A stretch of 64,000 nt of DNA from Asterochloris sp. CNOR1. Its lineage: Eukaryota; Chlorophyta; Trebouxiophyceae; Trebouxiales; Trebouxiaceae. The stretch covers positions 2,294,001-2,358,000 of the forward strand of contig OZ017758.1 of NCBI GenBank assembly GCA_963969365.1, written 5' to 3'. The position numbers and the translations under genes were made by a program. The notes under the pieces are model-generated. The model ran no database searches. It was not told where the DNA came from and saw only the letters and a list, made by a program, of their open reading frames with translations. Positions 35,401 through 46,010 of the stretch are shown piece by piece (positions within the stretch are counted from its first letter, which is position 1; the number at the start of each line of letters is the position of its first letter).

Positions 35401-35603
35401 CCACAAGTCGTACATGAGCTGTGGGCAGCCCCTTACAGGCTGCGCAAAAAGGTGCTCAACCAAAAAAACCTAGCTGCTTGTTCACAGCGAGTTGCAAGGT
35501 CGCTCTGGTTCCCTTACCTTCCCAATGTCTGCCTCTCGTTGGGATGAGTTTGCTGCACGGTTGCTGGCTATCTTCACTTGCTGTAGTTCATACCACAGCC
35601 GGG
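32404..35603. repeat. Perfect 3.2-kb direct repeat, cop 2
   Basis: This is the second copy of 22613-25812, in the same orientation and without indels. Its left edge abuts DNA unrelated to that left of copy 1, apart from about 10 bp of GTGCAAAA-like similarity. Its right edge passes without a gap into a homologous but diverged segment. So the whole repeat is a diverged duplication of about 4.1 kb with an identical core. Confidence 0.9.
33272..35168 (-). CDS. FunK1-like protein kinase, copy 2
   Basis: The exons are 34341-35168, 33794-34090 and 33272-33649. The protein is identical to copy 1 over all three, with the same lysine, HRDSSPNN loop and DFG. This copy has the better-preserved 5' flank: the exon-like frame at about 35940-36040 stays open from MACGSKWCALRA through APKLGYAGALALS, where copy 1 is shifted. 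If those upstream blocks are real 5' exons, copy 2 would be the functional parent and copy 1 a shortened version. Convergent to it on the left is the plus-strand frame ending at 32327. Confidence 0.8.
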
Positions 35604-36510
35604 CTACTTCCGACCCCAGCTGCGCCACTCAATCTTCACTGCCCCCTGCAGCAGGAAGGCTGCTTCAACAAGCCCCTCCTGCAGCATGTCTCTCCTTATC
35701 TCGGGACAACCAGGACCATGCGACGCTGACAGCAGATGTTGCCTTCAGCAAGTGCTTGTCACGATAGCTCTGCTGCTTCAGGCAAGCAAGCCCAGCAAAA
35801 TAGTTGCCCACACGGGAGAACAGGTTTAAACACTCAACTTCTGGCGTGGCAGGACCTCCGCGCCTGGCGACACCACATTGTGATGCTCGTTTGTGCAGCC
35901 CTGGTGGGGTGGACAGAGCAAGTGCCCCTGCATAACCAAGCTTTGGGGCAGCCAGCTTTGGTGGCAGGGCCCTGTACAGTGCTGCGCGCAATGCACACCA
36001 CTTGCTGCCGCACGCCATGCAGGTCAAGTCTTGCAGCCCTGGTTGAGGTTCTCACCTCCAGCCACCTGTTGCCCTCGAAACCTCTCCAGCGCATCCTGTG
36101 CTTTGTTCCATCTCTTCTCGAGTTTACCTGATCTGGCTGGATCCTTCTCAGCATAGTATGCTTTCCAGGCCGCATTTGCCTCTTCCAACAGCTTGGCCTC
36201 CATGTGCTGAGCATCCATGCCTGCAGCCACCAGCATCGACAACACTCCAGATGGTAGGTTAAGCCTCTGTTTTCATAGGTGCAGTCCATACAGCATCAGA
36301 CACTGACAGCAGGGTGTGCGCACCTGCACAGTTGGTGTGGAGGTGCTCAGTTCGCTGCTGACAAACTGCTTGCCTACAGCAGAACCGTGCTTGATGGCAA
36401 CAGTTCGCAACTGGCAGAGACGTGGAAGGTGCAAATTAGGAATGTGCAGCAGCGTATGGCTGCCTGCAAAGGCCTCTCAAACCCTCGATATCACCCTTTA
36501 TTGCGGAAAG
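35604..36510 (-). other. Diverged 5' flank of kinase copy 2
   Basis: This is the homologue of 25813-26710. The minus strand encodes MEAKLLEEANAAWKAYYAEK and DPARSGKLEKRWNKAQDALE (about 36100-36210), then a GTGAGA donor, and a second open block at about 35870-36030. Both are frame-consistent here. They are likely 5' exons of kinase copy 2, but joins to exon 34341-35168 were not proven. Confidence 0.45.
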
Positions 36511-36657
36511 AAATTGGTTCAGATAATGCACTGACGCAACCACCGCAAGCCCTCCCGGCAGCTATTTCCGCCGCGCCAACGCCAGGAGACACTGACCAGG
36601 GATCATAGCAGTTGATTCATCTCTGTACACTCAGCTTCTTGCCACATTCTGTGCAGC

Positions 36658-39086
36658 ATGTCAAGAGGCTCTTCAGGCCTGTCTCTGTCCAGCAGCTCCA
36701 GTGAGGAAGAGCTGTATGAACAGGACCTTGAGGATACCTTCACGCTTGAGGAAGTCTCCAAGCCAGCCGCCTCCCACAGTCTGCTGTCTGCGGAGCTTGG
36801 ATCCAGGTGCGCGTGCTGGTCACCTGCCTGCACCTTCCATGTCTGACACGTCAGACAGTAGCATGAGCCATCACATGGCTTCGCTTTCAGTCTTTAGGGA
36901 ATCATTCACTCAGATTTCTGTGTGGGGATGGCCAGCTGTCAGAGAATGAGCATGACGCTGACTTGCGGGCATTGATCATCTGTCAGTCGCCACATGCCGT
37001 TTTGCCTTCCTGTGCAAAGCTGCATGCTTCACTTCATGGCAGCTATGTGGGCAGTACTCTTAGGCTTGCTGCTTGAGCCAAAAGCCCTAGGGCGAGGCCA
37101 CTCCCAGACAGCAGCAAGGGCAGGGCAGCAGGTGGCAGGCACCTTGCAAGGGGGTCAGAGCAGCCCTTGCCAGACCTGTAAGCCTCCCTGTCGGAGAAGT
37201 CTCACATGCTGCCAACAGCCCCATGGGCTCTACACCTCTCCCCTTCTTGACTGTGCAGTGTGCACACATTGCAGCACTGTAGACCACTGAGACCAGTCCA
37301 TGTTGTGCAGGGCAATCCCTGTACTGTAAGCGAGGTGCAGGCGTCCCCTTGCCAAAATGTCCTTGCCATGCCTTGCAGGGGAGATGCTCCTTCTGGACCG
37401 TGCACGTGCAAGGGTATTATCTACTCTGCATGCCCTCAGCAGCTGGCCCCACTATGATTATTGGCAGCTCCCCAACCATATTGCAAAGCGTGTTCCTCTG
37501 GCGACAAGTGGATCTGCAGCTTCTCTGAGGCGGCCCTGGCCTGCGCTGTGCAGGGAGCGGTCCCTCCCCTCAGCCATGGGCGGGCGCAAGCGGAGCATAG
37601 TGGACCTGCAGCAGCAGGCTGAGCAGGCCAGTGACTCCTCAGAGGATGCAGCTGCTGGCTTGCGGGGGCTCTCGTCGGCGCAGCTGCCGCGAAGCTCATG
37701 GAACGGAACGCCCTGCAGCAGCCCCATGGTGATTGCTGCACCAGCAGCCAAGGCTGCTAAGACGACGCATACACATGAGAGGACGGTGTGCGCAGGAGCC
37801 AGCCCCTTCCTCACATCGGCAAGTTTCGTGCCGCCGCATCTACTGTCGACGCGTGCGGATAGCCTATTCCCTTCCGCCTCTGTTCAGCAGGTGGGCAGTG
37901 AGGCATTCTTCTGCCTTAACACCCGGTGCATGAGAATCTGACTTGTGATGTGTGGATGCACAGATTTTATACATGCCCACCGCTGAAGCTGTCCCTGTTG
38001 CTGACTCAGCATGAACATTTTGCTGGTGGCAATGGGACCTTGTCGTCTTGCGCAAGGGGCTCTCCTTGGCATGTCAGCTGGCTTTGCGGTGGCTGCTTGA
38101 CACACGTCATGGCGAGGGCTCGCCCTGTGCACTGCAGTCTTCTGTCATGGAGGGCGCTGGCAGAAAGCTACGTGGCTATGACAGCATCAGGCTCCGCAAC
38201 ACGATCATGCAGCAGACTGGCTTCCTGGAAACCCCCACCAAGGAGCGTGCGCTAACATCATCGCAGTGCACGGAGCAGCACATGCCAGCCTACCACTAGG
38301 GAGCGGCACACCTCTTGTTTGACATTTTATTGTGAATGAGCGTGAGAGCCATTAATTTTGCCATACCATGCGTGCGCTGTCTGCTGTCTGCAGAGGCTGC
38401 ACCAGGTGGCTTGATAATCACCATGACAGCGATTTTGACCCCTTTGGAAGCCCTGCCTGTCCTGTCCACTCAAGTTGCCCGCCCCTGTTGCCATGAATAA
38501 TATCGGATGCCTAAGAGAATCACCGGCTCCCCTGCCACCTGCCACCACTCCCCCCTGGCACATACAATTCCTTCTTAAGAGAGATAGAGAGACTTCATTG
38601 CTATGTCTTGCAGTGTTTCACCTGCAAGTGTTATTTCCGCATCAACACTCACTCACTCCCCTTCCACAGGGCGTCTCTTGCATCTACACAACTAGCGCTG
38701 AGGCTCAGGTGGTGGTCCGCCAGGAGGATTGGGCTGCGGCTGGCCAGGCCCTGCACCCGGGAACCAGCCAAGGTGAGACAAGGCCAAAACGGAGCAAATT
38801 ACATTGAGGTTGTACCACAAAGCAGAGGGTCTGCATCGAGTGGCTGGTAGCCCTGACGCTGGGAGCTATCATAGTTTGGCTGGTTGTCAAACAGCATGGA
38901 AGCACCACGCAGCAAACACGGGTACCTGGGCTGGAGGGAGGGTTAGGCAACCCTGGCTCAGGCGCGGGGCCTCCCCCAGGTTGGATGTCAGGCATTCCAG
39001 GGCCTGGTCCACTTGGCGGGCTGGGCAGAGGGGGCTCTGGCGCCGGTCCCTGGCCAGGCATCCCACCTCCACCTGCAGCCAGCTAG
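36658..39086 (+). CDS. Uncharacterised membrane-anchored protein
   Basis: The likely start at 36658 gives a Ser/Glu-rich N-terminus (SSSSSEEELYEQDLEDTF), followed by a GTGCGC donor near 36809. A block at about 37567-37790 carries KRSIVDLQQQAEQASDSSED. One at about 38139-38250 carries AGRKLRGYDSIRLRNTIMQQ and GFLETPTKER. Exon 38670-38772 carries CIYTTSAEAQVVVRQEDWAA with a GTGAGA donor. The last exon starts near 38825 and has one membrane helix (WLVALTLGAIIVWLVV) followed by a Gly/Pro-rich tail that ends with TAG at 39084-39086. The layout, a long polar head and a C-terminal anchor, resembles tail-anchored or inner-nuclear-membrane proteins, but no domain was recognised. The phase of the last two exons did not close in this reading. 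Confidence 0.5.
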
Positions 39087-39302
39087 AGAGTCTTTCACAA
39101 ACTGGTGTCTGGCTGTGTCAGAGGGCGGAGGGGCCTCTGGTGCGGGTCCCCAGCCGAGCAACCCACCTCCACCTGCGAGCAGGCAGGCCAAGGGATGCCA
39201 GTCTCTGCAACGCCCGGGGGCCAGCAAGGCAGAGGAGAGCAGAAGATACAGTCCAGGGCCCTGGCCGGCATCGCCACCTGCACCTGCATTCAGCCAGGCA
39301 GG
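39020..39302 (+). repeat. Gly/Pro-tail repeat continuing past the stop
   Basis: The end of the Gly/Pro-rich tail (SGAGPWPGIPPPPAAS) has two further diverged copies beyond the TAG. One is at about 39121-39190 (SGAGPQPSNPPPPAS in frame) and one at about 39230-39302. The shared core CCACCTCCACCTGC lies at 39063, 39173 and about 39274. It is either repeat decay in the 3' UTR or an alternative, longer tail. Confidence 0.6.
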
Positions 39303-39828
39303 TAGCTTGCAGTGCACGAGGAGTTTGGCAGCTAGCACCAAGTTGTGCCTTCTGTAGCATGCCCCTGGCTGCTCTTCCTACAGCAAGGAGTGCGCAGACA
39401 GTGGTCCAGTGCACTGCCTTCAGAATGTAGGCCTGCTCATGTTCAACCCTAACAGCATCTGCATGCTGTGCTAGCACACCTGTGATGCGTCACCTGAGGT
39501 AAAGGCATTCAGCAAGCATTGTCCAATTAGCCCATGGGGAGGCATGTAGCCTGTACCTGGTGGGCCTGCGCCACCACCTGGAGGCATGGTCCCAATCATA
39601 TTGACAATCTGACTTTTCTGCCTTGTGCTGAGACTTGCCATGGATGATGATCTGCACGTCAGAGTGCTGGAGTACTGCCTCCTGGGTTGCAGTCTGGTAC
39701 CAGTCTGCATGTTGAGCTGCATACAGGACGCCATGGTGTAGGCCTGCTGTCGAGAAGCTGATCTGATGACTAGGCCTCACTTTCCTTTTCTTTATACTTT
39801 CCATCTTGCTTCATCCCATTGTAAGCAG
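39303..39828. other. Intergenic, no gene seen
   Basis: This is the spacer between the membrane-protein gene and the PLP-enzyme gene on the same strand. A pyrimidine-rich run at 39776-39818 leads into a GTAAGCAG acceptor at 39828. An undetected first exon of the PLP-enzyme gene may therefore lie in this spacer. Confidence 0.4.
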
Positions 39829-42800
39829 GAGGGAGGCAGCTCCTGGAATGTTGCAGGATGAGGACTTCCAGGCTGCCAGGCAGCGAATCTACAGCTACAA
39901 GGATATCCCTCAGGACATGCTGGCTGCCACCCAGGCAGCAAAGGTGGGATGGGTGCTGCCAGCATATAGCATTAGCAATAAATGCAAGCAGCAGACCTGG
40001 CAGGCATGGCTGGAATGCAGGGGCAATCGGGAGTGAAGACTTTCTTCCTGGATCACGCCTGGGGTCAGGTGCTTGGAGCTTTAAGCTTACAACCGAGTAA
40101 CACCAAAAACTACTCTAATGTGCAGGCCTCTGCTGCAGGTACCACCAGGACCCGCAGGTGCAGTCTAGGCAGCTTGGGGGTGCTGCATTGTTTGCTCACT
40201 GCACTGGCCTCATGGAGCAGTCCGCTGGACACCTGAGTGGCAGCAGTATCTACACGCTGCGCTGAGCTGCATGAGCTCTCTCAGATGTCATGCGCAGCTG
40301 TAGGCTGAGGCATGTTTGTGTGGACTGCTGCTGGCACACATATGCCTGTCACCTGATCCAAGGTTGCAATATACTGGCTATAGCAATATACTGGCTATAG
40401 AATGACCCTTCAGCAGATGTTTTGACCGGCTGATCAGTGTCCATCGGTGTACAGCAACATATGCTGGCTGCAGCACAAGCATCCGCGGTCATGCCACCTT
40501 CTGCATAGCTGTGATCTCCTGGCTGCAGCACCACCTCTTGGCAGCTTTGTTGACCACAACCATGTGGATCTGCTGGCTGCAGCGCGTGCCTTCCAGGAGC
40601 TGTATGGGCTCCACCAGCTGGGCAACCCTGCATGGGATGTACTATTTGGCACCATCATGCCCGAGGTCAGTCACAAAGCATTGAGGCAGCGGCAGGCAAT
40701 GATCTCAATGGTTCAGCAGCAGGCAGTCAGGCTGCTCACTCCTTGACCAGGCCTGGCAGTCATGCTGGACCTGTTGCCCTTGCGTGTGGCTCTGCCGCCC
40801 ACGGACGAGGTCACAGCAGCAAACTTGCTCATCTCTGGGAGTGCCCTGGGACTCATGGTGGCCCCTGCTGCCCTGCATCAAGGCTGCAGGAAAACCAATG
40901 CAACACTGCCTACCTGACACAGTCATGCTGGGCCTGCAGCTCGCCGCCTTCTGCAGAGGACTGACTCGCGCCATCTCGGTGCAGCTCAGGTCGGCCTGCA
41001 TGCTGAATCAGCCACTGTTTGGCCTGCAGGCTGCCAAGCACGTGAGACACATTCTGGGGGTGGACGACGCAGCACTGTGCAATGTGCACTTTGGCAGCAA
41101 CAGCCACGAGCTCGTGGGCAGGTGATGGGCTGTCAAAGGTGGCATCTTACTAGTAAGATGGCCGGCTTTATCACCTGGCTGCATCGCTCACTGATGGCTC
41201 CCAAGCAGCTCGCTAGTAGTGGGCCAGCGCTGAGCTCACCGACGCCCCGCAAAGCACGGATCAGTGCAGTCTTGATTGCAGCTCCCGTAAGAGTGCGCAG
41301 ACACGCTGGTGGGTCGCCGATCACCAGCCACCACCAACCAACAGTCAAGTGCTTGGCTGCCTGCCTGATCCTACAGGCTGCTCAGCAGGCCTCAGGAGCG
41401 CCTGCTGCACATGGTGTCTAAGTCAACACGCAACCTAGCCACATGTCGAGAGCTCAAGTGCTCCTGCAGGCTGCTTAGCGTTCTGTTGGAGCGCCTGCTC
41501 CCTGAGGCAAGCGGGACCGTCGCCGCGACCCCCACCCCACTGGAAGATGCGGCAGGAGGTGCCCTAGCATTGGGCTCTGTGGCCAACACGGTTCACGACT
41601 TGGCCCGGCAGCATGCTGCCGCTGCCGCAGCGGCCAATGAGGTCGCGGAGAGGCACCTGGCAGCCACCAGGGCCCACTCGGAGGCAGTCAGGCAGCTACT
41701 GGCCAGCACGAGCGAGTTCAGCTTTGGCCGGCTCGCCCACCAGCTGTCGGCGCGCGGGGGCCAGCCCCTGTCGCCGGAGCTGCAGGCGCTCCTCGAGGGG
41801 CACGCCGCCGGGGAGCCCCAGGTCAGGTAAGCTCCATGGTGGACAGTCCAGCGACTTTACATGCTCCCCAGCAAGGATAGAAATGCTGCAAGGGGCCCAG
41901 AGGACAAGTCAGCTCTTGGCGAGGGTTTCTCTGCTGGCGTCGAGTGCCCTGGCAGGCGCTCCTGGAGGGGCAGGCTGCTGCTGGGTGCGCCCAGGTCGGA
42001 TGAGTCTGATGATGGCACAGTCCAGCGCCTTCTACATGCTCCCCAGCAAGGACAGGCAGGCTGCCAGGGCCCAGAGGAGAAGTCAGCTCTTGGTGTGGGT
42101 TTGCTTGTTGGCGTCGGGTGCCCTGGCAGGCGCTCACGGAGGGGCAGGTAGCTGCAGATGCCCAGTGAGCTTGATGCCGGCTACTGTTCCTCGCTTCAGC
42201 ACATGCTGCCAGCAAGGACAGGCATGCCCGGTAACTGTCGGCATCCCGGGTGCCGCCCCTGTCGCCTCACCTGCAGGCGCTCCTGGAGGAGGAGCACGCT
42301 GCTGGGTCAGGTGAGCTCCTTTGGGGATGGCTGCCATGCAACCACATGACAGCCACACGCCGGCATTGTCACATGGTGCCAGCATGGACGAACATGCTGC
42401 AGGAAGCCACAAGTTGAGTCAGCTCTTGGTGAAGACTTGCCGTTGCTGCTAACCGCTCTTGTCAGGGGCATGCTGGCGGGGCGGCCCAGGTTCAATCTGG
42501 GGTGCTAATGAATTGCTGGTGCGGCTTCGTTCGTCTGCCGCCCTGCCAGCCTGAGCCAGTCGGCAGGACATGCTTCATTCTCTGACAACACTGACAGAAG
42601 CAGGTGTCAAGTTGGCCAATGCAAGTGGTCTGGGCACCTGACACCCGAACCCACCTGCTCGCTCCTGTGGTGCTGGGAACCCTCTGGCTGCCAAGCTGTG
42701 TGTTGTGCAGCCCCAACACACCTCTGGGGCTCGGAAACAATGCAGCATGTCAATCCTCTGGCCATGTCCTCATCCATCTCCCGCTCCTATGCTGCAGAGT

Positions 42801-45800
42801 TCTCACCAGCTCCATGGAGTTCTACTCACTCACTCGCCAGCTCAATAGGTGCGTACAGCCCTGTGCTCTGCATGGGCGGTCCCCATTGGCCTTCTGGCTG
42901 TGTGCAGTTACGCCCCATGGGTATGCTCACGGTAGAGCTGTCCGGTGTTCAGCACCAGTGGCAGCCTGCATGCTTCAGCACAACACCTTGACGATCCCAT
43001 TCAAATGCTCAGGCACAGGTTGCATCCTGCATTGCTACGCACCTACCAGCAACTTCAGATCTGAGCCCTGCCCAGCCAGGCACCTATGGCCATGTTCGCC
43101 CCTAATTGAAAGAGCTGCTGCCCCCCAACGTTCCTCACATGTCTGCCCCACAATCAGGCCATCTGCTGTGTTATCAGATGCGCTCCCCTTCCCTTTCGAG
43201 GCACCCCTCCCTCCTCACTGCTCTTTCTGCCGCAGGCTGACCCTGCCACCGCTCTGCCCCTCAGGCTGACTGAGGCCCCCCGCTGTGCGGTTGGGGCCCC
43301 TCTGCAGCCTTTCTCATTGCTGCTGATCACTGCGTGAAAGGCGGACATTGTCCTGCTTTGCCCTGCAGGCTGACTCAGGCCACCCGCTGCGTAGTTGTTG
43401 ACCCTGTCAGTGTGGCCCCCAGCGGCAGCTTTGTCGATCGCCTGGTGGAGCAGGCCAAGCACCACATCTATGACCTGGTCTATGTCTCCCAGATAACCTA
43501 CCTCACGCAGGTCAGTCTAAAGTGAGAATGTCTGTCTGGCGGGGTGACAGCAGCGTCCTTGATAAGGCAGGTCAACTGCGAACCACACTTGCACACATGG
43601 CCTGCACTGAGCCCGTCTGAATTCTTGCTGCTCAGACTGGGCGACACCCCACTGTGGCATAGATAAGGGCTATGTAGAGGCGCTGCACTGGGGTGTGCTG
43701 CACCCCGGCGGCCTTCAGCGGATCGCTTATGCCTACCTTGCTTGGGAGGGCCTTCTTCATAGTGTGCACAGAGGCTGCAGTGTGGAGAGGCAGCATGCTT
43801 GCGGCCGGCAGTGATGCAGGGCATGCACCTTCAGCACACTGCCCACCACCGGCTCAGCAGGCAAGCTTCCCCGCAGCAACCTCAGATCTGCTCGCACACC
43901 CTAGCGCACCACATTCCTGTGGCAGCTAGAGTACAGCTGCCACCTCCTTGCCCTTTGCAGTGTCCTCTGGTGACCTGCAGCACAGGTGATGACCCTTAAG
44001 GGCCTCAGTGAGGAAGAAAGGCGTGCTGCATGCATGCCATGCCAGAGATTCTGGTGGTAGCTCTTTTCCAGGTGGTGCTGCCAGTGGGATTACGTGTGGC
44101 CTGGCGGCTGCAGGAGACGCTGCTGCCGGACGTGCCTGCTGCTGTGGAGAGGCTCCACGAGGCTCTGCAGCAGCACCGCCGCGACTCAGGCGCTGCGGCT
44201 CAGACGGGGCAGCATGACCCCCTCATTGTCATTGACGGCTATCATGGGTAAGCACACTGCAGCAAACCATGGGTAAGCGCGCTGCAGAGTTGCTGGGGCA
44301 GCATACAGCAGACAGCAGGCGAGTCCATGAGGCAGCAAGCAGTGGTAAGCCAGGCTGCCAGCCTACTGCTCAGCTGATTGCAGAGGGCAGCTTGAGCCTG
44401 TTATGTGCAGTTATGGACTAGTGCTCCCTTGTGCCCTGCTGGCCTCTGCTGCGTAGCTGGACATTCAGACGCCACCAGGGCTGAGCTTCAAAAGTTGATA
44501 GGTGTTTCTGCCTTGCAGGCTTGCAGCAGTGCCCACTTCCCTTGTGCCTGCTTGCTGCTGCTGCCAAGCTGGGATGAAGGTGTGCGGCCATGCTGAGCCT
44601 GTGTGCCTGACACTTGCCGCTGCCATGCAGGTTTGGAGCAGTGCCCACTTCCCTTCAGCCTGTGGCCGACAAGTGCTTCTATGTCAGGCAAGCCCTGATT
44701 CTCGCATGCTGTGCGCACACCTGCTGCCCTGGAAATGTTTGTTCCACTGCAGTCAACCAGCCTGCTACAGTGCAACCATGCAGTCCTGTAGCAGGCCGCC
44801 AACTCCAAGGGCTCAGGTGGCCAAACACTGGACAACAGAGCCCCGTGTTGCTGCAGTGGCTTCCTGAAGCATGTGGGCGCTGGTGCCAACTGCGCCTTCA
44901 TGCTGGCCCCTTGTGGCACCAAGCTGGAGCCCCTGATGACTGGGTGGCTGGCAGACCCCAGCGTGTTACAACCAGGTTCCACCGGGGTCAAGTTTGGCTC
45001 GGAGGTGAATATGGCTCCATGCCATTGCCATGCATTCCTGCTGCCTGTCATACTGTACCACATGTGTTCACTGACTGCCTTGCTGCCTGCTGATTGAACC
45101 AGTGTGTGGCTGCCAGCTGCGTGGCTGCCTGCTGCATGCATCACTGAGTGGCGTCCGAACGCATGGCTGCCTGCCAACTGCGGCACTGTGTGGCCTCTGA
45201 CGGCTCGATTGCACTCAACACGTAATTGAGTCAGCAGCAGCTTGTTGCCTCATTTAAGCCTGTAATGTTGTGTCGAACGGGGTCCAAGCAGCATGCAGCA
45301 TATCACAGGAGCCTGTCTTGAAGGCAAGCAGATGTCTTGTTATCTACCACTTGGCCTGCACAATCTCATGCCAGTGTGAATATGAAAGCAGCCCAAGCTG
45401 GTCTACCTTGCTGCAGGTGGGCTTTTGTGAAGGCCTTGAGCTGCAGGGAGGCACCCCTGCCTTCATGCCAGCCTTGCTGACATTCAACCATGTCATGCGG
45501 GCGTGGCATGAGAACGGGGTGACGGTGGAGAGAGTCCACCAGCATATCATGGGCCTACAGCAAGAGTTCTACAATGCCTTGGGGACATTGCAAACCACAG
45601 AGTCCAACAACAAACTCAAGATGTTGCCCAAACACATGGCACCAGAGGCAGTGAGGTCACATTCCCTGGTAAGAAAGCTGTGCTGGACTTCAGCCTCTTT
45701 CAGTCTTACCAGCCTGAAACATATGCCATCTGTGACTGCAGGTGTTTGACCAGAGTTCTGCAGAGTGTGCTGCATCAGCCGTGCATGCCCTGGCAGAGCA

Positions 45801-45915
45801 TGGCTTGGGTGTTGACTGTAGAGGACAGCACCTCAGAATAGGCTTTGGATTCAATCATAGCAGAGAGGACGTGCAAACTCTCATTGGTGGAATAGCCAAA
45901 ATCAACTGCTCATAG
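39829..45915 (+). CDS. Class V (kynureninase-like) PLP-dependent enzyme
   Basis: Thirteen exons join in phase: 39829-39943, 40021-40068, 40158-40245, 40583-40665, 41030-41121, 41470-41826, 42798-42848, 43369-43510, 44072-44247, 44631-44687, 44857-45004, 45417-45668 and 45742-45915. With ATG 39848 the product is about 587 residues. The fold-type I class V signature is clear. SNSHELVGRLLS matches the family's N-terminal motif, and LTSSMEFYSLTRQ and YDLVYVSQITYL follow. IDGYHGFGAVPTSL contains the Asp that pairs with PLP. SGFLKHVGAGANCAFM contains the likely Schiff-base Lys. LQGGTPAFMPALLTFNHVM and the C-terminal domain come after. Odd points are an Ala-rich insert of about 118 residues encoded by exon 41470-41826, and a GC donor at 44688. 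The substrate is unknown; kynureninases and cysteine desulfurases share the fold. Confidence 0.88.
41783..42310 (+). repeat. Four copies of an exon end with donor
   Basis: The 3' edge of exon 41470-41826 starts a tandem array: CAGGCGCTCCTCGAGGGGCA at 41783, then versions at 41953, 42127 and 42273 (spacings 170, 174 and 146 bp). The first copy ends CAG|GTAAGC, the donor that keeps phase. The last ends TCAG|GTGAGC and could serve as an alternative donor. The intervening DNA also repeats ATGCTCCCCAGCAAGGA, then GCCCAGAGGA and AGTCAGCTCTTGG. Confidence 0.85.
43233..43400 (+). repeat. Duplicated acceptor and exon start
   Basis: The real acceptor GCAG|GCTGACTCAGGCC (exon from 43369) is preceded by TCAG|GCTGACTGAGGCC 104 bp upstream, with matching CCCGCTG and GTTG downstream. 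A shorter GCAG|GCTGACCCTGCC lies 29 bp before that. Only the last keeps the family motif CVVVDPV in frame. Confidence 0.75.
44243..44285 (+). repeat. Duplicated donor segment, 25 bp
   Basis: CATGGGTAAGC followed by CTGCAG occurs at 44243 and again at 44268. The first copy is the donor after the PLP-binding IDGYHG motif. Confidence 0.75.
44513..44656 (+). repeat. Duplicated acceptor and exon start
   Basis: TTGCAG|GCTTGCAGCAGTGCCC (acceptor-like, 44513-44534) repeats the true ATGCAG|GTTTGGAGCAGTGCCC (44625-44646), 112 bp apart, both followed by ACTTCCCTT. Only the downstream copy keeps the exon reading frame. Confidence 0.75.
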
Positions 45916-46010
45916 GTCACATGGGATCTCTCATCTGAATTCAAGTGCAGGTGCCAGCCAATTGCTGACTGTTTGACCAGAAAAATGCTCTTGCCAGCCA
46001 GTTGAGACTC

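Noticed and set aside
40742-40920. Coding-looking plus frame (MLDLLPLRVALPPTDEV)
   Set aside because: Exons 40583-40665 and 41030-41121 join in phase without it and give the expected PLP-enzyme sequence, so it lies in an intron.
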